Notes: a model not told the origin generated them from the letters alone. 61,269 nt of DNA from JAGZEG01 sp963930185 (GCA_963930185.1 CAWVLT010000089.1:1-61269), one strand, 5' to 3'. Counted from the stretch's first letter, positions 29,431 to 38,143 are shown. Numbers and translations are program-made.

Positions 29431-29492
29431 TGCGTGGCGTCACCCAGGCGCAGTACGCCCAGCTTCCCATGGGCATCATTCACAAGTCTTGA
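29431..29492 (+). pseudogene. Decayed fragment of a hipB-like gene
   Basis: About 30 bp starting near 29431 (GTGGCGTCACCCAGGCGCAG and on) is almost identical to the helix-turn-helix coding region of the intact hipB at about 29678-29707. In the matching frame it reads VRGVTQAQYA, then diverges and stops (TGA at 29490-29492). It lies directly upstream of the two Hip operators. It looks like the remnant of a second hipB or of a local duplication. Confidence 0.7.
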
Positions 29493-29514
29493 ATATCCAA
29501 TTTATTTGATATTC
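29491..29514. promoter_or_regulatory. HipB operator 1
   Basis: Dyad with perfect 7-bp arms, GAATATC-N10-GATATTC, containing the TATC-N10-GATA core. AT-rich and unlike the surrounding DNA. A second site of the same form lies 16 bp further on, immediately upstream of hipB. Confidence 0.75.
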
Positions 29515-29529
29515 TTGAGTTATCCATTC

Positions 29530-29549
29530 TTATCAACTATATTTGATAA
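29530..29549. promoter_or_regulatory. HipB operator 2
   Basis: Dyad TTATCAA-N6-TTGATAA (perfect 7-bp arms), again with a TATC-N10-GATA core. It lies 62 bp upstream of the hipB start. Autoregulation by the HipB/HipA complex at paired operators is the established mode for this family. Confidence 0.75.
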
Positions 29550-29611
29550 ACTATAGGCTCATCAGCAGCTCCTCAGCACAACGAGAAGCAGCCAGCACGG
29601 GAAAGGCCACC

Positions 29612-29869
29612 ATGGAGTGGAGCAACATATACAGCATGGAGCAACTGGGAGCGTTCCTCAAGCAGTACCGCCGGGCACGTGGCGTCACCCAGGCGCAGTA
29701 CGCCGAGCAGCTGGGGATCTCGCATGCCACGCTCTCCGCGCTCGAGAACGGCCGCGGCGTCTCGAGCACGACGCTCGAGAAGGCGTTCCAGCTCCTCGGC
29801 CTGCGCCTCATCGTGCTTCCCAAGGACGCCGAGGCACGCGTGACCCTGCGAACCGCGCGGGAGGGGTAG
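29612..29869 (+). CDS. hipB: HipB-type antitoxin, XRE family
   Basis: 85 residues from the ATG at 29612 (GGAAAGG upstream). Xre-type HTH at about 9-65: LGAFLKQYRRARGVTQAQYAEQLGISHATLSALENGRGVSSTTLEKAFQLLGLRLIVLP. It binds the paired operators upstream and neutralises the HipA kinase encoded 5 bp downstream. Confidence 0.9.
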   Translation: MEWSNIYSMEQLGAFLKQYRRARGVTQAQYAEQLGISHATLSALENGRGVSSTTLEKAFQLLGLRLIVLPKDAEARVTLRTAREG

Positions 29870-29874
29870 CCATC

Positions 29875-31146
29875 ATGGCGGAGGACCTTGTTGTTTTGCT
29901 ACAGGGAACCGAAATCGGGCGACTGGCGCGGACAAAGAATGGCGCGCGGTTCGTTTTCGACGAAACGCTATCGGGCGCCCATGCGGGGTCCCCCCTGCTT
30001 TCCTGCGCCCTGCCCGTACAGGATGCGCCGTTCGACGCCGCGGCGACAGCCAGCTGGTTCTCCGGCCTTCTGCCCGAGGACTCGCGCCTCGACGAGATTC
30101 GCAGGTTCTTCGCCATCTCCGGCACGAGCTATCTCGACGTGCTCGAGGAGGTCGGCTGGGAGTGCGCCGGCGCCGTGTCGATAATCCCCTCCTCGAAGCT
30201 CCTCGAGCACCATGATGCCGAAGGTGCAGAGGCGATTTCCGCGCAAAGCCTCGCCGAAAGACTCAACGCGCTGCCCTCTCACCCGTTCGACACGGCCAAA
30301 ACCCTCCGCATCTCCCTGGGAGGCTTTCAGGAAAAGCTCTGCGTAGTTGCCTCAGACATCGAGATGGAGCGTGGCCTGGCAAGGTTCAACACCATAGGCA
30401 TCCCCGTAAACGGCTCGCCAACCACCCACATTCTCAAGCCGCAACCTCGCCGTTTCCCTGGACTCGTGCGCGCGGAGGCATGGGGAATGGCCGCCGGCTC
30501 GTGCGTCACACCGACCGCGCAGGCGGCGATTCTCGTCTCGGACGAGGCCGAAATGCCCGAGACGCTCGTGGTCACGCGATTCGACAGAAGACTGGTGAAC
30601 GGTCGCGTGTACAGGATCCACCAAGAGGACTGCTGCCAGGCGCTCGGCCTGCCGCCCAATCGCAAGTACGCGGCGGAGTCTTCTCCCAAGAAGAGCGATC
30701 CGTCCTTCAGCAAGATCGCCAGCCTGCTGAGACAATACGCCCTTGACGCATCAAATCAGATCGAAACCCTGCTGAGGCAGCTCGTCGTCAACGTGGCCCT
30801 GGGAAACACCGACGCGCACGCCAAGAACTATGCGCTCCTGCACGAAGAAGACACCGTGTCGCTCGCCCCCCTCTATGACGTCGTGCCCGCCCTCGAGATC
30901 ACGCCGCAGACGCTTGTCATGGGCATGCGCATAGCAGGGCGCATCCGCATCGACAGGATAGGTCGAGAAGAGATCGTAGACGAGGCACGTTCGTGGGGAA
31001 TTCCCACACTAAAGGCAACGGCGATCCTGGATGACGCCCTCGAACGCCTGCGCGCCGGCATCGATCACGCCAGCGAGCTCTACCCGCAGGCCGGCGAGCG
31101 ACATGGGGTGCCGACGCTCGCTCGTCTGACAGCATTCACCCGCTAG
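29875..31146 (+). CDS. hipA: HipA-type serine/threonine kinase toxin
   Basis: 423 residues. The N-terminal HipA subdomain (DLVVLLQGTEIGRLARTKNGARFVF) leads into the kinase-like domain with LGGFQEKLCVV, GSPTTHILKPQPRRFPGLVRAEAW, VTRFDRR, the catalytic GNTDAHAKNYALLH (about 310) and the metal-binding LAPLYDVVPAL. HipA phosphorylates an aminoacyl-tRNA synthetase (GltX in E. coli) and induces dormancy. Here the usual NE of the ..p.l..NE motif reads RAE. The start is five bases after the hipB stop. Confidence 0.9.
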   Translation: MAEDLVVLLQGTEIGRLARTKNGARFVFDETLSGAHAGSPLLSCALPVQDAPFDAAATASWFSGLLPEDSRLDEIRRFFAISGTSYLDVLEEVGWECAGAVSIIPSSKLLEHHDAEGAEAISAQSLAERLNALPSHPFDTAKTLRISLGGFQEKLCVVASDIEMERGLARFNTIGIPVNGSPTTHILKPQPRRFPGLVRAEAWGMAAGSCVTPTAQAAILVSDEAEMPETLVVTRFDRRLVNGRVYRIHQEDCCQALGLPPNRKYAAESSPKKSDPSFSKIASLLRQYALDASNQIETLLRQLVVNVALGNTDAHAKNYALLHEEDTVSLAPLYDVVPALEITPQTLVMGMRIAGRIRIDRIGREEIVDEARSWGIPTLKATAILDDALERLRAGIDHASELYPQAGERHGVPTLARLTAFTR

Positions 31147-31173
31147 AAAAAGCGCACCACGGCCCTGCGCGAG

Positions 31174-31226
31174 GGTTCCTCCACACGCGGTGGTTCCCCC
31201 ACACACGGTGGTTCCTCCACACGCAT
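31174..31226. repeat. Three tandem 18-bp repeats downstream of hipA
   Basis: Consensus GGTTCCTCCACACGCGGT, copies at 31174-31191, 31192-31209 and (partial) 31210-31226, with two changes between copies. It lies in the 225-bp gap between hipA and the ABC importer. Not obviously a protein-binding dyad. Confidence 0.6.
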
Positions 31227-31371
31227 ATGTGTTATCTTTTTTGATCTCGTAACACCTCACCGTCGGCCTCACGAGTAGGCGTATGCTGCCACTGCGTCAG
31301 AAATGATACGTATAGCAGTTTCGTAACACTCTTCACCCGAACGCCACGACGCGACCCGAGGAGGCCCAGGT

Positions 31372-33108
31372 ATGCGGCAGCCCACAGGATACGAAAGCGA
31401 TATTGATCACCGACCCACACGCCCCGCCGCCGACGCAGGCGTGTCCGCAGCCGGCCTTACGCGCCGCGCGTTCGTCCGCACCGCCGGTGCCTGTGCGGCC
31501 GCGGCCGTCGCCTCAGTCGCGGCGGGGACCCTGCCGGGCCTCGGTGACGCAGGCGCCGTCGGCAGCAGTCCCACCCGTGCCCTCGCCAGCGAGGCGGCGG
31601 GTGACCAGACGCAGGTCATCGTGACCATGACGCCCTCCTCGGAGCCCTCGGCCGGCTTCGACCCGCTCATGTCGTGGGGATGCGGCGAGCACGTGCACGA
31701 GCCGCTCATCCAGTCCACCCTGGTCGTCACCGACACCGAGCTCGCGTTCAAAAACGACCTCGCGACGTCCTACGAGTGCTCCGAGGACGGACTCACCTGG
31801 ACCTTCAAGATCCGCGACGACGTACGGTTCACCGACGGCGAGCCGCTCACGGCGGGCGACGTGGCCTTCACCATCAACGGCGTGCGCACCAGCACGGCCT
31901 CCGTCGCCGACCTCACCATGGTAGAGAAGGCCGAGGCGCCCGATGACACCACGGTGGTCCTCACGCTCAGCAAGCCGTTCAACGCGCTGCTCTACACGCT
32001 GGCCGTCGTCGGCATCGTGCCCGAGCACGCCTACGGGCAAGGCTACGGCGCCAACCCCATCGGCAGCGGCCGCTACATGCTCGAGCAGTGGGACCAGGGC
32101 CAGCAGGCCATCTTCGTGGCCAACCCCGACTACTACGGCGAGGCCCCCAAGATCCAGCGCCTCGTGGTGGTGTTCATGGAGGAGGACGCCTCCATCGCCG
32201 CGGCGCAATCGGGACAGGTGGACGTGGCCTACACCTCGGCAACGTTCAGCGACGTCGTGCCAGGCGGCTACGGTCTGTTCTCCTGCACGTCGGTCGACTC
32301 GCGCGGCATCTCGCTTCCCTGCGTGCCCGCCGGTGGCACCAAGGTCGAGGGGGAGGTGGAGTACCCGCGGGGCAACGACGTGACCTGCGACCTTGCGGTG
32401 AGGCGCGCCATGAACTACGGCGTCGATCGCGACACGCTCATCGCAAACGTCCTCAACGGCTACGGCACCCCGGCGTTCAGCGTGGGCGACGGCCTTCCCT
32501 GGTCGTCGGAGGACATGCGCTGCTCCACCGACGCAAACTACGCCCGCCAGCTGCTCGCCGAGGGCGGGTGGAGCGACTCGGGCGACGGCATCCTGCAGAA
32601 AGACGGCCTGCGCTGCTCGTTTGACCTGTACTACAGCGCGGGCGACTCGGCGCGTCAGGCCATCGCCGCCGAGTTCTCCAACCAGATGCGTGCGCTGGGG
32701 ATCGAGGTCAACCCCAGGGGCGCGAGCTGGGACGAGATCTACGCGCACCAGTACAGCGACGCGGTCGAGTGGGGCTGGGGGTCCAACGCGCCCATCGAGC
32801 TCTACCAGCTCAACTACTCCACCGGCTGGGGCAACTACGCGAGCTACGAGAGCCCCGTGGTGGACGCCTACCTCGACGAGGCGCTCGCCCAGCCGAACGT
32901 GGAGGACTCCTACGAGTACTGGAAGCTCGCCCAGTGGGACGGCAGCGAGGGCGTGGCCCCGCAGGGTGCCGCCACGTGGGTGTGGCTCACCAACATCGAC
33001 CACCTGTACTACGTGCGCGAGGGCCTGCAGATCGCCGAGCAGAAGCCGCATCCCCACGGGCACGGATGGTCGCTCGTCAACAACGTCGACCAGTGGAGCT
33101 GGGCGTAG
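31372..33108 (+). CDS. ABC importer substrate-binding protein (nickel/peptide family), Tat-exported
   Basis: 578 residues. A long N-terminus carries a Tat motif (LTRRAFVRTAGACAAAAVASVAAG). The mature part is an SBP_bac_5 domain: GFDPLMSWGCGEHVHEPLIQSTLV, ATSYECSEDGLTWTFKIRDDVRFTDGEPLTAGDVAFTIN, and NPIGSGRYMLEQWDQGQQAIF. The family binds peptides or nickel complexes. The His-rich ATPase in the same operon favours a metal. The start has GAGGAGG (31358-31364). It heads an operon of five genes. Confidence 0.88.
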   Translation: MRQPTGYESDIDHRPTRPAADAGVSAAGLTRRAFVRTAGACAAAAVASVAAGTLPGLGDAGAVGSSPTRALASEAAGDQTQVIVTMTPSSEPSAGFDPLMSWGCGEHVHEPLIQSTLVVTDTELAFKNDLATSYECSEDGLTWTFKIRDDVRFTDGEPLTAGDVAFTINGVRTSTASVADLTMVEKAEAPDDTTVVLTLSKPFNALLYTLAVVGIVPEHAYGQGYGANPIGSGRYMLEQWDQGQQAIFVANPDYYGEAPKIQRLVVVFMEEDASIAAAQSGQVDVAYTSATFSDVVPGGYGLFSCTSVDSRGISLPCVPAGGTKVEGEVEYPRGNDVTCDLAVRRAMNYGVDRDTLIANVLNGYGTPAFSVGDGLPWSSEDMRCSTDANYARQLLAEGGWSDSGDGILQKDGLRCSFDLYYSAGDSARQAIAAEFSNQMRALGIEVNPRGASWDEIYAHQYSDAVEWGWGSNAPIELYQLNYSTGWGNYASYESPVVDAYLDEALAQPNVEDSYEYWKLAQWDGSEGVAPQGAATWVWLTNIDHLYYVREGLQIAEQKPHPHGHGWSLVNNVDQWSWA

Positions 33109-33174
33109 GGGCTCGCGCGGGGTAGGGCGCCGGCGGGTGCAGACGGAAAGCCAACGGGAAGGGACGGCGCTTCG

Positions 33175-34164
33175 ATGGCGACGGCCAAGCTCATCCTCAA
33201 AAACCTCGCCAAGGTGGCGCTGCTGCTGCTCGCCGTCAGCTTCGTCTCCTTCGCACTCATCAGCCTGTCTCCCATCGACCCGGTGCAGGCAAACGTGGGG
33301 CAGGCGGCATACGTCAACATGAGCGAGGAGAAGCGCGCCCAGCTGCAGGAGTACTGGGGGGTGGGCGCGCCGCTGTGGCAGAGCTACGCGAGCTGGCTCG
33401 CCGACGCCCTGCATGGCGACCTGGGGACATCGCTTCGGTTCAACGCGCCGGTCATCGAGGTCATCGGCACGCGTGCCGCCAGTTCGCTGGCGCTCATGGC
33501 CTGCGCCTGGGTGCTCAGCGGCATCCTGGGCGTGACGCTGGGCGTGGCGGCGGGCATGCGCCGGGGAGGCGCGCTCGACCGTGCGGTGAAGGGATACTGC
33601 TTCCTGCTCGCCTCGACGCCGACCTTCTGGCTCGCCCTGGTGGCGCTCATCGTGTTCAGCGTGTGGCTGGGGTGGTTCCCCCTGGGCTTCGCGGTGCCCA
33701 TCGGGGTCTCGGCGGCCGAGGTCACCCTGGCCGACGCCGTCCACCACATGGTGCTGCCCGCGCTCACGCTGTCGGTGCTGGGCGTCGCCAACGTGGCGCT
33801 GCACACCCGCGAGAAGACCATCGACGTGCTCGAGAGCGACTACGTGCGCTTCGCGCTGTCACGCGGGCTCACCACCTGGCAGGCCATGCGCCGCCACGGG
33901 CTGCGCAACCTGTCGCTGCCGGCCGTCACGCTGCAGTTCGCCTCCATCTCGGAGATATTCGGCGGGTCGGTGCTGGTGGAGCAGGTCTTCTCCTACCCGG
34001 GGCTGGGCCAGGCGGCCGTCACCGCCGGGCTGGGCGGCGACGCGGCGCTGCTCGCGGGCATCGCCGTGTTCTCAGCCGCGCTCGTGTTTGCCGGGAACTT
34101 CGCCGCCAACGTGCTCTACGGGGTCATCGACCCGCGCGTCCGCAGAGGAGGGGCCCATGCCTAG
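33175..34164 (+). CDS. ABC importer permease 1 (NikB/DppB type)
   Basis: 329 residues, six membrane spans. An N-terminal span is followed by an extracytoplasmic loop containing YWGVGAPLWQSYASWLADALHGDLGTSLRFNAPVIEVI, typical of NikB/DppB, and the EAA-type loop ALSRGLTTWQAMRRHGLRNLSLPAV. It pairs with the next permease (8-bp overlap) to form the channel. Confidence 0.9.
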   Translation: MATAKLILKNLAKVALLLLAVSFVSFALISLSPIDPVQANVGQAAYVNMSEEKRAQLQEYWGVGAPLWQSYASWLADALHGDLGTSLRFNAPVIEVIGTRAASSLALMACAWVLSGILGVTLGVAAGMRRGGALDRAVKGYCFLLASTPTFWLALVALIVFSVWLGWFPLGFAVPIGVSAAEVTLADAVHHMVLPALTLSVLGVANVALHTREKTIDVLESDYVRFALSRGLTTWQAMRRHGLRNLSLPAVTLQFASISEIFGGSVLVEQVFSYPGLGQAAVTAGLGGDAALLAGIAVFSAALVFAGNFAANVLYGVIDPRVRRGGAHA

Positions 34165-35098
34165 GCGCATCCCCGCACGTGCCGCCGCAGGCGCCGCGTC
34201 CGCCTCCGTCTTGGGCACGACCGGCCCCGCCCATGCAGGCGACGCGGCCGTGCCGGTGCTCCACGCCCCGCGCAGGGCACGCATGGCCAACCGGCGCCTC
34301 GCGCTGCTCGCCTGCGTCCTGGCGGCGCTCGCGCTTGCCGCCGTCGTCGCCGCCGGCCTCGTTGTGGGCGAGCGCGCCGGCGTCAGCGACTTCTCCATCA
34401 AGAACCAGGCACCGAGCCTGGCGCACCCGTTCGGCACCGACCAGATGGGGCGCGACATGTTCCTGCGCACGCTGGCGGGACTCTCCACCAGCGTGCTCAT
34501 CGGCCTGTTCGCGGCGGGCGCGTCCTCGCTCATCGCGCTTGTGCTGGGCACCGTGGCGGCACTGGGCGGAAGGCGTGCCGACGCGGTGGTGACCTGGCTC
34601 ATCGACCTCATGATGGGCATCCCCCACATCGTGCTGCTCATCCTGATCTCCTACGCGCTGGGGCGCGGCTTCTGGGGCGTGACGATCGGCGTGGCGCTCA
34701 CTCACTGGGGCAGCCTCGCGTGCGTGGTGCGCGCCGAGGTCATGCAGTGCCGACAGTCCACCTTCGTGGCCTGCGCGCGCAAGCTCGGCGTGGGGCAGGT
34801 AGGCGTCGCGGTGCGCCACATGCTGCCCTACGTGCTCCCCCAGTACCTGGTGGGCCTCATCCTGCTGTTCCCCCACGCCATCCTGCACGAGGCGTCGATC
34901 ACGTTCCTGGGGTTCGGCCTGTCGCCGGAGGCGCCGGCCATCGGCATCATCCTGAGCGAGTCGATGACCTACCTGTCGGCCGGCATGTGGTGGCTCGCCG
35001 TGTTCCCCGGACTTGCGCTCATCGCCTGCGTGCTGTTGTTCGACGTGGCGGGCTCGAACCTGCGCAGGCTCATCGATCCGCACAGCGCGCAGGAATAG
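34157..35098 (+). CDS. ABC importer permease 2 (NikC/DppC type)
   Basis: 313 residues. A long N-terminal cytosolic tail (about 45 residues, Ala/Arg-rich) precedes the first span. Typical NikC/DppC features: AHPFGTDQMGRDMFLRTLAGLSTSVLIGLFA and an EAA loop CARKLGVGQVGVAVRHMLPYV, ending with FLGFGLSPEAPAIGIILSESMTYLSAGMWWLAVFPGLALIACVLLFDVAGSNLRRLIDP. The start ATG at 34157 overlaps the upstream gene by 8 bp. Confidence 0.9.
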   Translation: MPRRIPARAAAGAASASVLGTTGPAHAGDAAVPVLHAPRRARMANRRLALLACVLAALALAAVVAAGLVVGERAGVSDFSIKNQAPSLAHPFGTDQMGRDMFLRTLAGLSTSVLIGLFAAGASSLIALVLGTVAALGGRRADAVVTWLIDLMMGIPHIVLLILISYALGRGFWGVTIGVALTHWGSLACVVRAEVMQCRQSTFVACARKLGVGQVGVAVRHMLPYVLPQYLVGLILLFPHAILHEASITFLGFGLSPEAPAIGIILSESMTYLSAGMWWLAVFPGLALIACVLLFDVAGSNLRRLIDPHSAQE

Positions 35099-35107
35099 GA
35101 GGCGGGC

Positions 35108-36025
35108 ATGGAGTCGCAGCACACTCAGGCGCACGAGAGCGCCCAGGAGCACCATCACCACACGCACGGCGCCACGTCGCGCCATGACCATGGCCACCAC
35201 CTGCTGCAGGTGGAGTCCCTGAGCGTCTCCTTCAGGATGTACGACCCCGACGAGCCGTTCTTCGCCGCGCGGCAGCGCGACGTCGAAGCCATCCGCGACC
35301 TGAGCATCAGCGTGCACGCCGGGGAGGTCGTGGCCGTGGTGGGGGCGTCAGGCTCGGGCAAGAGCCTGCTGGCCGACACGATCCTGGGGCTGTTCGAGCC
35401 CAACGCCACGGTGAGGGGCCGCATCTGGTTTGACGGGCAGCCCTGCGACACCGGCAAGCTGGCCCAGCTGCGCGGCCACGGCATCAGCCTCGTACCGCAG
35501 AGCGTGACCAGCCTCGACCCGCTCATGAGGGTGGGCAGGCAGGTGGAGGGGATGGCGCACGGACGCGCCGACCGGCTGCGGCGCCGGCAGAGGCGCCAGG
35601 AGCTGTTCGCGCGCTACGGGCTGGGCGAGGAGGTGGCCGAGCTCTATCCCTTCGAGCTGTCGGGCGGCATGGCGCGCCGGGTGCTGCTGTGCTGCGCCCT
35701 CATGGACGACCCGCGCGTCATCATCGCCGACGAGCCCACCCCCGGCCTGGATCTGGAGCGCGCGCTCACGGCGCTGGCCGACTTTCGTGCCTTCGCCGAT
35801 GCGGGCGGCGGCGTCATGCTCATCACGCACGACATCGAGCTCGCCCTGCGCGTGGCCGACCGCGTGGCGGTGTTTTGCGACGGCACGGTGGTGGAGGAGA
35901 CCTCGGTGGAGAGCTTTGCCAACCCCGAGCTGCTTCGTCACCCCTTCAGTCGGCAGCTGTGGCACGCCCTGCCCGAACACGACTTCGCGGTGGCAACGCA
36001 TCGGGACGGAAGCGCATCATGCTAG
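35108..36025 (+). CDS. ABC importer ATPase 1 (NikD/DppD type) with His-rich N-terminus
   Basis: 305 residues. The first 31 residues hold eleven His (5, 9, 15-18, 20, 26, 28, 30, 31), unusual for this family and of the kind that binds nickel, zinc or cobalt. The ABC core has Walker A GASGSGKSLL, Q-loop LVPQSVTSLDPLMRVG, signature LSGGMARRVL (normally LSGGMRQR) and Walker B VIIADEPTPGLDLE with His in LITHD. It supports a metal substrate for the whole operon. It ends by overlapping the next ATPase gene by 7 bp. Confidence 0.9.
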   Translation: MESQHTQAHESAQEHHHHTHGATSRHDHGHHLLQVESLSVSFRMYDPDEPFFAARQRDVEAIRDLSISVHAGEVVAVVGASGSGKSLLADTILGLFEPNATVRGRIWFDGQPCDTGKLAQLRGHGISLVPQSVTSLDPLMRVGRQVEGMAHGRADRLRRRQRRQELFARYGLGEEVAELYPFELSGGMARRVLLCCALMDDPRVIIADEPTPGLDLERALTALADFRAFADAGGGVMLITHDIELALRVADRVAVFCDGTVVEETSVESFANPELLRHPFSRQLWHALPEHDFAVATHRDGSASC

Positions 36026-36684
36026 AGGCGCGCGACATCACGTTTGCCCATCCCGGGCAGCACCCTCTCTACGAGGGGTTCAGCCTTGCGGTCGAGCCGG
36101 GCGAGCGCGTGGCGCTGGTGGCGCCCTCCGGCTTTGGCAAGACCACCCTGTGCCAGATGCTCGCCGGCTACCTGAGGCCCACCTCCGGGCAGATCCTGCT
36201 CGACGGCCAACCGCTGCCGGTCCACGGCATCTGCCCAGTTCAGATGGTGTGGCAGCATCCCGAGATAGCCGTCGACCCCCGCATGCGCATGGCGGCAACG
36301 CTCGCCGAGGCCGGGGTGGGCCGCGCGGACGGGCGTCGGCGCGGGCACGGCCGGCTGCACTCGATCGACGACCCTGCCCTCGCCCCCGAACACGCCCGCC
36401 TGCTGCGCGAGCTGGGAATCCGCGACGAGTGGCTCTCGCGCTTCCCCCACGAGCTTTCCGGCGGCGAGCTGCAGCGCTTCTGCATCGCCCGCGCCCTGGC
36501 CACCCGTCCGCGCTATTTGGTTGCAGACGAGATCTCGACGATGCTCGACGCCGTGACGCAGGCGCACATCTGGCGCGTCCTGCTCGACGAGGTCGAGAGA
36601 CGCAATATCGGCATGGTCTTCGTGTCGCATTCGCCCGCCCTGACCAGGCGCATCGCCACCCGCGTGGTTGAGCTGGCAAACTGA
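36019..36684 (+). CDS. ABC importer ATPase 2 (NikE/DppF type)
   Basis: 221 residues, compact. Walker A APSGFGKTT (the usual Ser before the last Thr is Thr), Q-loop-like VQMVWQHPEIAVDPRMRM, signature LSGGELQRFCIARALA and Walker B YLVADEISTMLDAVTQAHIW with His in FVSHS. It completes a five-gene importer with the genes from 31372. The C-terminal oligopeptide-type domain of longer DppF proteins is absent, as in NikE. Confidence 0.88.
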   Translation: MLEARDITFAHPGQHPLYEGFSLAVEPGERVALVAPSGFGKTTLCQMLAGYLRPTSGQILLDGQPLPVHGICPVQMVWQHPEIAVDPRMRMAATLAEAGVGRADGRRRGHGRLHSIDDPALAPEHARLLRELGIRDEWLSRFPHELSGGELQRFCIARALATRPRYLVADEISTMLDAVTQAHIWRVLLDEVERRNIGMVFVSHSPALTRRIATRVVELAN

Positions 36685-37219
36685 GGGTCCGGCGGCCTCA
36701 GGATCTGGGCGCGCCCACGAAGGTCCGGGCGCATCCGCGACGACCTGGGCGCACAGGCAAGAGCTCGTCCGCGCGCCCACGAGGATGAATATGCGTTTGC
36801 ACGCGTTTGCGGGGACAAAATGGAAAGTTTCCGGGCTTTGGAACGAGTCTTGTTCGTGTGGTTGTGACCGAGACTTTGGCGCATGATATAAAATGTAGTC
36901 CATAACTTATATATGTTTATATATATTAGTATATTCAATAACATTTTATTATGAGAACTCGTATATGATTTGCAAGGTCGTTCCAAAGTCCCTTTTCTTT
37001 CCACCCAACCGCCGTTTCGGCAGACAAAACGCAATGACACCCTCAACAGCCAAACGGATGCGGTCTTTCATGCGTCTCGTGAGGAGAAGGCCGGCGGTTC
37101 ACACGCCCGTAGCAATGCATGGCGACAGTATGCCTACACTAGGCATGCCCACGCCATCGACGCACCCTACGTCGACGCGCGCCGCACAGCCCGCGCCGCC
37201 CATGGAGAAAGGCCCGCCC
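36685..37219. other. Gene-free 0.5-kb stretch with AT-rich inverted-repeat element B
   Basis: No gene seen. 36821-37003 is inverted-repeat element B copy 1. The rest should include the end of the ABC importer transcript and the promoter of the hydrolase gene at 37220. The local base composition drops sharply to AT-rich between 36880 and 36980. Confidence 0.6.
36821..37003. repeat. Inverted-repeat element B, copy 1
   Basis: 183 bp bounded by 26-bp arms: left 36821-36846, TGGAAAG then CTTTGGAACGA; right 36978-37003, the reverse complement of the same pattern. The interior is strongly AT-rich and includes an ATGATAT-AAAAT block next to the left arm. Copy 2 (58162-58336) has the same arm length, a near-identical outer and inner arm sequence, the same ATGATAT block and a similar total size. 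Confidence 0.8.
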
Positions 37220-38143
37220 ATGCCACACGCAAACCAGCCATGCGCAAACCAGCCATGCCCCGCCGCGTCACCCGACGCATCGCCAGAGATGGCGGCATCG
37301 CGCGCTCGTCCCCTCATCGCCGTCTGCCCGCGCACCGAGGAGCGCGCCAAGAACAACGGCCCGGCCATCGTCGCCCAGCTCATGCTCATCCAGGGCATCC
37401 AGAGGGCCGGCGGCATCCCGGTGGTGCTCTCCGAGACAACCGACGCAGATGACCTACGGCGTTATGTGGAGATGTTCGACGGCTTTCTCGTGCCAGGCGG
37501 AGCTGACGTGGACCCCTCGTTCTACGGCCACGAACGCATGGAGGAGTGCGGGCCCGTCGAGGGCAACCGCGACGCGTTCGAGTGCGCCCTCATCCCCCGC
37601 GTCATCGAGGCCGACAAGCCGCTCTTCGGCATCTGCCGGGGCAACCAGGTCGTGAACGTGGCGCTGGGCGGCACGCTGTGGCAAGACCTGCCCTCGCAGC
37701 TGGGTACCGCGCGCACGCCCCAGCACGAGGACGTCGAGCAGACCGCCCGCCTCGCGGCCGAGCTCGCGCGGACCGGGCTCATTGCCCACGACCAGGGCCG
37801 GCCCTTCGACGCCCTCACCCACGAGGTTGTCGTTGAGCCGGGCACCCTGCTCGCCAAGATCATCGGCGGCGAGGCGGGGACCGGGCAGGCGGCGGGCGAA
37901 ACGGGCCCCGCAGGTGCAATCGACCTCGCTCACCTCATGGTGAACTCCCTGCACCACCAGGCAATTCGCGACGTCGCCCCCGGCCTCACGGTGAACGCAG
38001 TGGCCCCCGACGGCACCGTCGAGGGCATCGAGCTGTCGGGCAAGCGCTTCGTGCTGGCCGTGCAGTGGCATCCCGAGATGCTGTGGCCCTTCGACGCGGC
38101 CTCAATGCGCCTGTTCGAGGCGTTCGTGGCGGCGTGCAGGTAG
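37220..38143 (+). CDS. Class-I glutamine-amidotransferase-like hydrolase (peptidase C26 / PuuD-like)
   Basis: 307 residues from the ATG at 37220, which follows GAGAAAGG by 7 bp; upstream in-frame ATGs lack a site. The catalytic Cys is in LFGICRGNQVVNVALGG, the His-Glu pair in VQWHPEMLW, and VPGGADVDPSFYG marks the gamma-glutamyl-GABA hydrolase/C26 group. The family hydrolyses gamma-glutamyl conjugates (for example from polyamine breakdown). It stands alone, next to element B upstream and convergent with the sensor kinase downstream. Confidence 0.85.
   Translation: MPHANQPCANQPCPAASPDASPEMAASRARPLIAVCPRTEERAKNNGPAIVAQLMLIQGIQRAGGIPVVLSETTDADDLRRYVEMFDGFLVPGGADVDPSFYGHERMEECGPVEGNRDAFECALIPRVIEADKPLFGICRGNQVVNVALGGTLWQDLPSQLGTARTPQHEDVEQTARLAAELARTGLIAHDQGRPFDALTHEVVVEPGTLLAKIIGGEAGTGQAAGETGPAGAIDLAHLMVNSLHHQAIRDVAPGLTVNAVAPDGTVEGIELSGKRFVLAVQWHPEMLWPFDAASMRLFEAFVAACR

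Noticed and set aside
31270..31320. NikR-like dyad GTATGC ... TGATAC upstream of the ABC importer
   Set aside because: Known NikR sites are GTATGA-N16-TCATAC; here the spacing is one base longer and the right half does not match well. Not enough to call a NikR operator.
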